64,000 nt of DNA from Alphaproteobacteria bacterium (GTDB lineage: Bacteria > Pseudomonadota > Alphaproteobacteria > SMXS01): assembly GCA_028284945.1 (NCBI GenBank), contig JANQQJ010000036.1:47399-111398 (forward strand). The letters run 5' to 3'. The stretch's first letter is position 1, and each line of letters begins with the position of its first letter. The translations under genes and the position numbers were made by a program. The notes below the pieces were generated by a model, which saw only the letters and a program-made list of their open reading frames with translations, did no database searches and had not been told where the DNA came from. Shown here piece by piece: positions 60,936-64,000 of this stretch.

Positions 60936-61055
60936 CTCACCCTGTCCGTTGGTTGCTTTCCTGTGTTGACATTTGTTCGCAACAGTCCCCAGACTGGATC
61001 ACTAAAACCGACACCGGCTGTAACATGTTGGTTTAGTTTTCGTTTTGGTGGCGCC

Positions 61056-61520
61056 CTAGTCCGGGTTGAGCAGCAGGTCGAGAGATTTGTTGGTAAGGCC
61101 ACCCCATGAGTGGTCATAGGTCATGTGGTTGCGGTTGACCTCGTCCCAACTCCAGTGTTTGCCGCAGACCCAGGCTGCACAATCGGACAATCGAACCTCC
61201 AGCTTGATGGTGATAAAGCCGTTGTCGTTGTCATTGCAGAGCGTGATGTACCGTGTCTTGCGCTTATCGCCGGAAAAGGGCGGGTTCATCTGAACCGCGG
61301 TCAGATAGCCCTCAGTGTGCCAATGATAGCCATGGTCGGCACAGGTGCGCCGGCCACCTGGATCCTCGTTGGTGATGACATAGGCCCACCCGACGGCGCG
61401 AGCGTCCCAGTTGCCGTCAAAAGCCATCATGGAGATTGAGATCGCATTGGCCGAGTTGGACGCGCCCAATGCCCCAGCCGCCATAATGGCAATGGCTAAA
61501 ATCTTCCCGATCATCTTCAT
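61056..61520 (-). CDS. Secreted small protein, family A (four-Cys), member 4
   Basis: A protein of 154 aa. Signal peptide ends SANA (about residue 26). Family-A marks: FDGNWDARAVGWAYVI, DPGGRRTCADHG, PPFSGDKRKTRYITLC, LSDCAAWVC, YDHSWGG, LDLLLNPD. It lies about 7.6 kb from members 1-3, so the family brackets the lectin and family B/C genes. Function unknown. Confidence 0.86.
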   Translation of the reverse strand: MKMIGKILAIAIMAAGALGASNSANAISISMMAFDGNWDARAVGWAYVITNEDPGGRRTCADHGYHWHTEGYLTAVQMNPPFSGDKRKTRYITLCNDNDNGFITIKLEVRLSDCAAWVCGKHWSWDEVNRNHMTYDHSWGGLTNKSLDLLLNPD

Positions 61521-61674
61521 AGTTTGCCCCTTCCGCTTCTTTCATTGTCCCCGCTGGCTCTCGGCTTGTCGAGTCGCTGCTGTCCTTGAAATGATATGAA
61601 AGGTGGTCCGACGGGGCTACCATTCGGGCTGAAAATGTCGAAAACTGGTCGTCAGAGTCAGGGGGGAGAGACAG

Positions 61675-63609
61675 ATGGCGTTGTATGACAATTTGTTTGA
61701 GCCGCTAAAGGTTGGCGGGTGCACGATACCGAACCGGATCGTGCGGTCGGCGCATGGGACCGGCCTGCTGGGTGAAGACCTGATCGCCTATCACGAAGCC
61801 CGGGCGCGCGGCGGTGTCGGCATGTCGACACTGCAGGCGACCGGTGTTCACCCGAATTCGGGCATGGGTATCCCGCTGTGGGACGATTCCTGCATCGCCT
61901 ATTACCAGGAGATGATGGAGCGGATCCGTCCGCACGGCATGAAGCTGCTTCAGCAGATTTATCATGTCGGAGCAACCGGCGGGCTGTGGTCGCCAAGCCC
62001 GATTCCCAACCCGCTCAATGGCACGGTGCCCTATGCCATGACCAAGTCCAATATCGACGAGGTGATAGAGCATTTCGCGGGCGCGGCGCGCCGTGTCGCC
62101 GCCGGTGGGTTGGACGGTGTCGATATTCATGCGTCCAGCGGCTATTTGCTGCATGAGTTTTTGTCACCGGCGCTAAACCAGCGCGAGGACGATTATGGTG
62201 GCTCGTTCGAGAACCGTCTGCGGATCATGCATGAAATCATTGCCGCCATTCGCGCCGAGGTGCCTGACGGTTTTGTCGTCGGTGTCCGGCTGCCGAATGA
62301 GGATTACGTGCCTGGCGGGCTGACTGCTGATCTGAACCGGCAGATCGCCGAGGTGCTGGAGCCCGAGGTCGACTACATCTCGCTGCATATGGGCACCTAT
62401 TGGCGGTTCCATACGCTGATCTCGCCGACGGACGATCCGTTGGGTACCGAGATGAAGGCGAATAACGAGATTACGCCCAATCTAACCAAACCGCGCATGG
62501 TCACGGGGCGGATCATGACGCTCGACCACGCCAGCGCACTCGTCTCCAGTGGTGAGGCGGATCTGGTCTCCATGGTGCGGGCGCTGATTGCCGACCCCGA
62601 ACTGGTCAACAAGGCCCGCCGGCTGGAAGAACACAAGATCCGGCCCTGTATCGGCTCCAACCAGGGCTGCGTCGGCCGTGTCATGACGGTCGGGCGCATG
62701 GGCTGCGTGGTCAATATCGCCGCTGGCAATGAGGCGAACGTGACATATGAGCCGGATGAGCCTGCGAGCGACCGTAAACGCGTGATGGTTGTGGGCGGCG
62801 GCATTGCTGGCATGGAGGCGGCGCGGACCGCGGCGCTGCGTGGCCACCGCGTGGTGTTGCATGAAGCAACCAACCGGCTAGGCGGACAGGTCAAACTGGC
62901 CGCCAGCGCGCCGCACCGGGGCGATATCGGGACGATCGCGGATTATCTCCAGAACGAACTGGAGTCGCTTCAGGTCGAGATTCGGTACAATTCCATGGTC
63001 GATCCGGACATGGTCGATGAAGACGGTGCTGATGAGGTGATCATTGCCACCGGCGCGCGCCCGCGCGACGACGGGTTCCAGGTATCGACCCCCGTTGAAC
63101 CTATTGCCGGGCACGATTTGCCGCATGTCTATGATTCATGGGCGTTGTTCGGCGTCGGCCAGCCGCCCAAGGTCGTCGGACCAGCTGTCGTGTTTGACGA
63201 TACGGGCATGTTCGAGGCGATCTCGACCGCTGACATGCTGCTCAAGCAGGGAGTCCATGTCACCATGGTGTCGCGGTTCGAGACGATGGGGGCTAACATG
63301 CCCTATCCGCCAGTTACCGTCGAAGCCGCGCGTGAGCGGGTGATGGGCGGTGATTTTGATTTCCTAGGCGGCCACTATATCCGCGAGATTACCGCTGATG
63401 ATGTTGAGGTTGGCGTGTTGTTTACCGACCGGTCCAGACGGGTGCCGGCCAAAACGGTCATTCTCGTCGGTTTCAATCAGCCGAACCGTGAACTGGCCGA
63501 AGAGCTTGAGGAGCGGGGCATCAAGACGCACATGATCGGCGATGTAGGCGGCACCCGCGATATGATGACCGCCATCCACACGGCAGCCAACACGGCGCGC
63601 GCGATCTAG
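61675..63609 (+). CDS. Old-yellow-enzyme/FAD fusion oxidoreductase (2,4-dienoyl-CoA reductase-like)
   Basis: A protein of 644 aa: an N-terminal FMN TIM barrel of the OYE family (about 1-340; YHVGATGG, HASSGYLLHEFLSP with catalytic Tyr/His-type residues) and a C-terminal FAD/NAD(P)-binding half starting VMVVGGGIAGMEAA (about 370). The linker iron-sulfur site reads C325-x2-S328-x3-C332-x11-C344: Ser replaces the second cluster Cys found in 2,4-dienoyl-CoA reductase and trimethylamine dehydrogenase. It probably reduces an activated double bond or demethylates an amine. Cotranscribed with the molybdopterin enzyme 12 nt downstream. Confidence 0.9.
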   Translation: MALYDNLFEPLKVGGCTIPNRIVRSAHGTGLLGEDLIAYHEARARGGVGMSTLQATGVHPNSGMGIPLWDDSCIAYYQEMMERIRPHGMKLLQQIYHVGATGGLWSPSPIPNPLNGTVPYAMTKSNIDEVIEHFAGAARRVAAGGLDGVDIHASSGYLLHEFLSPALNQREDDYGGSFENRLRIMHEIIAAIRAEVPDGFVVGVRLPNEDYVPGGLTADLNRQIAEVLEPEVDYISLHMGTYWRFHTLISPTDDPLGTEMKANNEITPNLTKPRMVTGRIMTLDHASALVSSGEADLVSMVRALIADPELVNKARRLEEHKIRPCIGSNQGCVGRVMTVGRMGCVVNIAAGNEANVTYEPDEPASDRKRVMVVGGGIAGMEAARTAALRGHRVVLHEATNRLGGQVKLAASAPHRGDIGTIADYLQNELESLQVEIRYNSMVDPDMVDEDGADEVIIATGARPRDDGFQVSTPVEPIAGHDLPHVYDSWALFGVGQPPKVVGPAVVFDDTGMFEAISTADMLLKQGVHVTMVSRFETMGANMPYPPVTVEAARERVMGGDFDFLGGHYIREITADDVEVGVLFTDRSRRVPAKTVILVGFNQPNRELAEELEERGIKTHMIGDVGGTRDMMTAIHTAANTARAI

Positions 63610-63621
63610 AAGAGCATTGAA

Positions 63622-64000
63622 ATGGAAAAACGAACCTTTTGCCGCGTCTGCGAGCCGTCCTGCGGGATGATAGCGACCGTAGAAGACGATAAGCTGGTCG
63701 CGCTGAAACCAGACCGCGACCACCCGGTTACTAAAGGGTTCGTTTGCCATAAGGGAATCTATGGTGCGGACATTCAAAACGATCCTGACCGGTTGAAGGT
63801 GCCGTTGCGCCGCAATGCATCGGGCGGGTTTGACGAGGTTTCGTGGGAAACCGCGCTCAGCGAAATTGCGGCCAGGTTGAAGAGCATCATGGCGCGGCAT
63901 GGAAATAGCGCGGTGAGCGGCTATAGCGGCAACCCGTCAGCATTCAACTCGCTCTACGGTCCAGCTTATGGTGGCTTCTTTTCGCAGATCAGGGGTGCTC
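63622..64000 (+). CDS. Molybdopterin oxidoreductase, N-terminal part (cut by window edge)
   Basis: The first 126 residues are visible. It opens with the [4Fe-4S] motif C7-x2-C10-x3-C14-x27-C42 (CRVCEPSC...FVCHKG) of the DMSO-reductase/formate-dehydrogenase superfamily, followed by the start of the Mo-bisMGD domain (W-E-T-A-L-S-E-I-A). The substrate cannot be told from this part. The tight spacing with the OYE fusion suggests a joint redox pathway. Confidence 0.9.
   Translation, partial: MEKRTFCRVCEPSCGMIATVEDDKLVALKPDRDHPVTKGFVCHKGIYGADIQNDPDRLKVPLRRNASGGFDEVSWETALSEIAARLKSIMARHGNSAVSGYSGNPSAFNSLYGPAYGGFFSQIRGA

Overview
The window reads as chromosome of an aerobic to microaerobic Gram-negative bacterium, most likely an alphaproteobacterium. 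The pointers are a complete ccoNOQP-ccoGHIS (fixNOQP-fixGHIS) locus behind an FNR/FixK-type box, a TonB-dependent receptor, two RND efflux pumps, CaiB/BaiF-type CoA chemistry, many Rieske oxygenases without beta subunits, and intergenic inverted-repeat elements of a type common in that class. No species is claimed. I saw no rRNA, tRNA, CRISPR array, transposase or phage gene.

Left part (1-15 kb): a truncated Rieske oxygenase follows riboflavin synthase. Next come a medium-chain reductase, an alpha/beta hydrolase and an SDR. Two RND efflux systems each have their own TetR regulator and a palindromic operator. A textbook cyclic-di-GMP-I (GEMM-I) riboswitch sits directly in front of a LapG-like periplasmic cysteine protease gene.

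15-31 kb: a catabolic region organised around a GntR/FCD regulator. Identical TTGTATACAA palindromes lie in the divergent promoter HMG-CoA-lyase-HyuA-HyuB / CoA-transferase-isochorismatase-like hydrolase, and in the divergent promoter gntR / hydantoin-racemase-like-NTF2-NTF2-TonB receptor. This looks like one regulon for uptake and breakdown of an amide- or imide-containing compound into CoA-thioester fragments. GST, RidA, quinone oxidoreductase and sulfotransferase genes follow.

31-40 kb: a microaerobic respiration operon with a perfect FNR/FixK box, an unusual outer-membrane beta-barrel gene in first position, then the cbb3 oxidase subunits and assembly factors, including the small ccoQ and ccoS genes.

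40-52 kb: an oxygenase-rich accessory region with four complete Rieske alpha subunits, a 7Fe ferredoxin, paired MaoC-type hydratases, a luciferase-like monooxygenase, a VOC protein, an MFS carrier and several NTF2/SnoaL-like proteins. Three of the four Rieske proteins carry Glu instead of Asp at the residue that links the Rieske and mononuclear iron sites.

52-61.5 kb: the most unusual part. It is an array of at least 13 small Sec-secreted, cysteine-patterned proteins in three paralogous families (A with four invariant Cys; B and C with six Cys and a shared scaffold) plus two singletons and a ricin-type lectin, with two DUF3833 proteins embedded. I recognise no function for families A, B and C. 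The last 2.4 kb holds an old-yellow-enzyme/FAD fusion and the start of a molybdopterin oxidoreductase.
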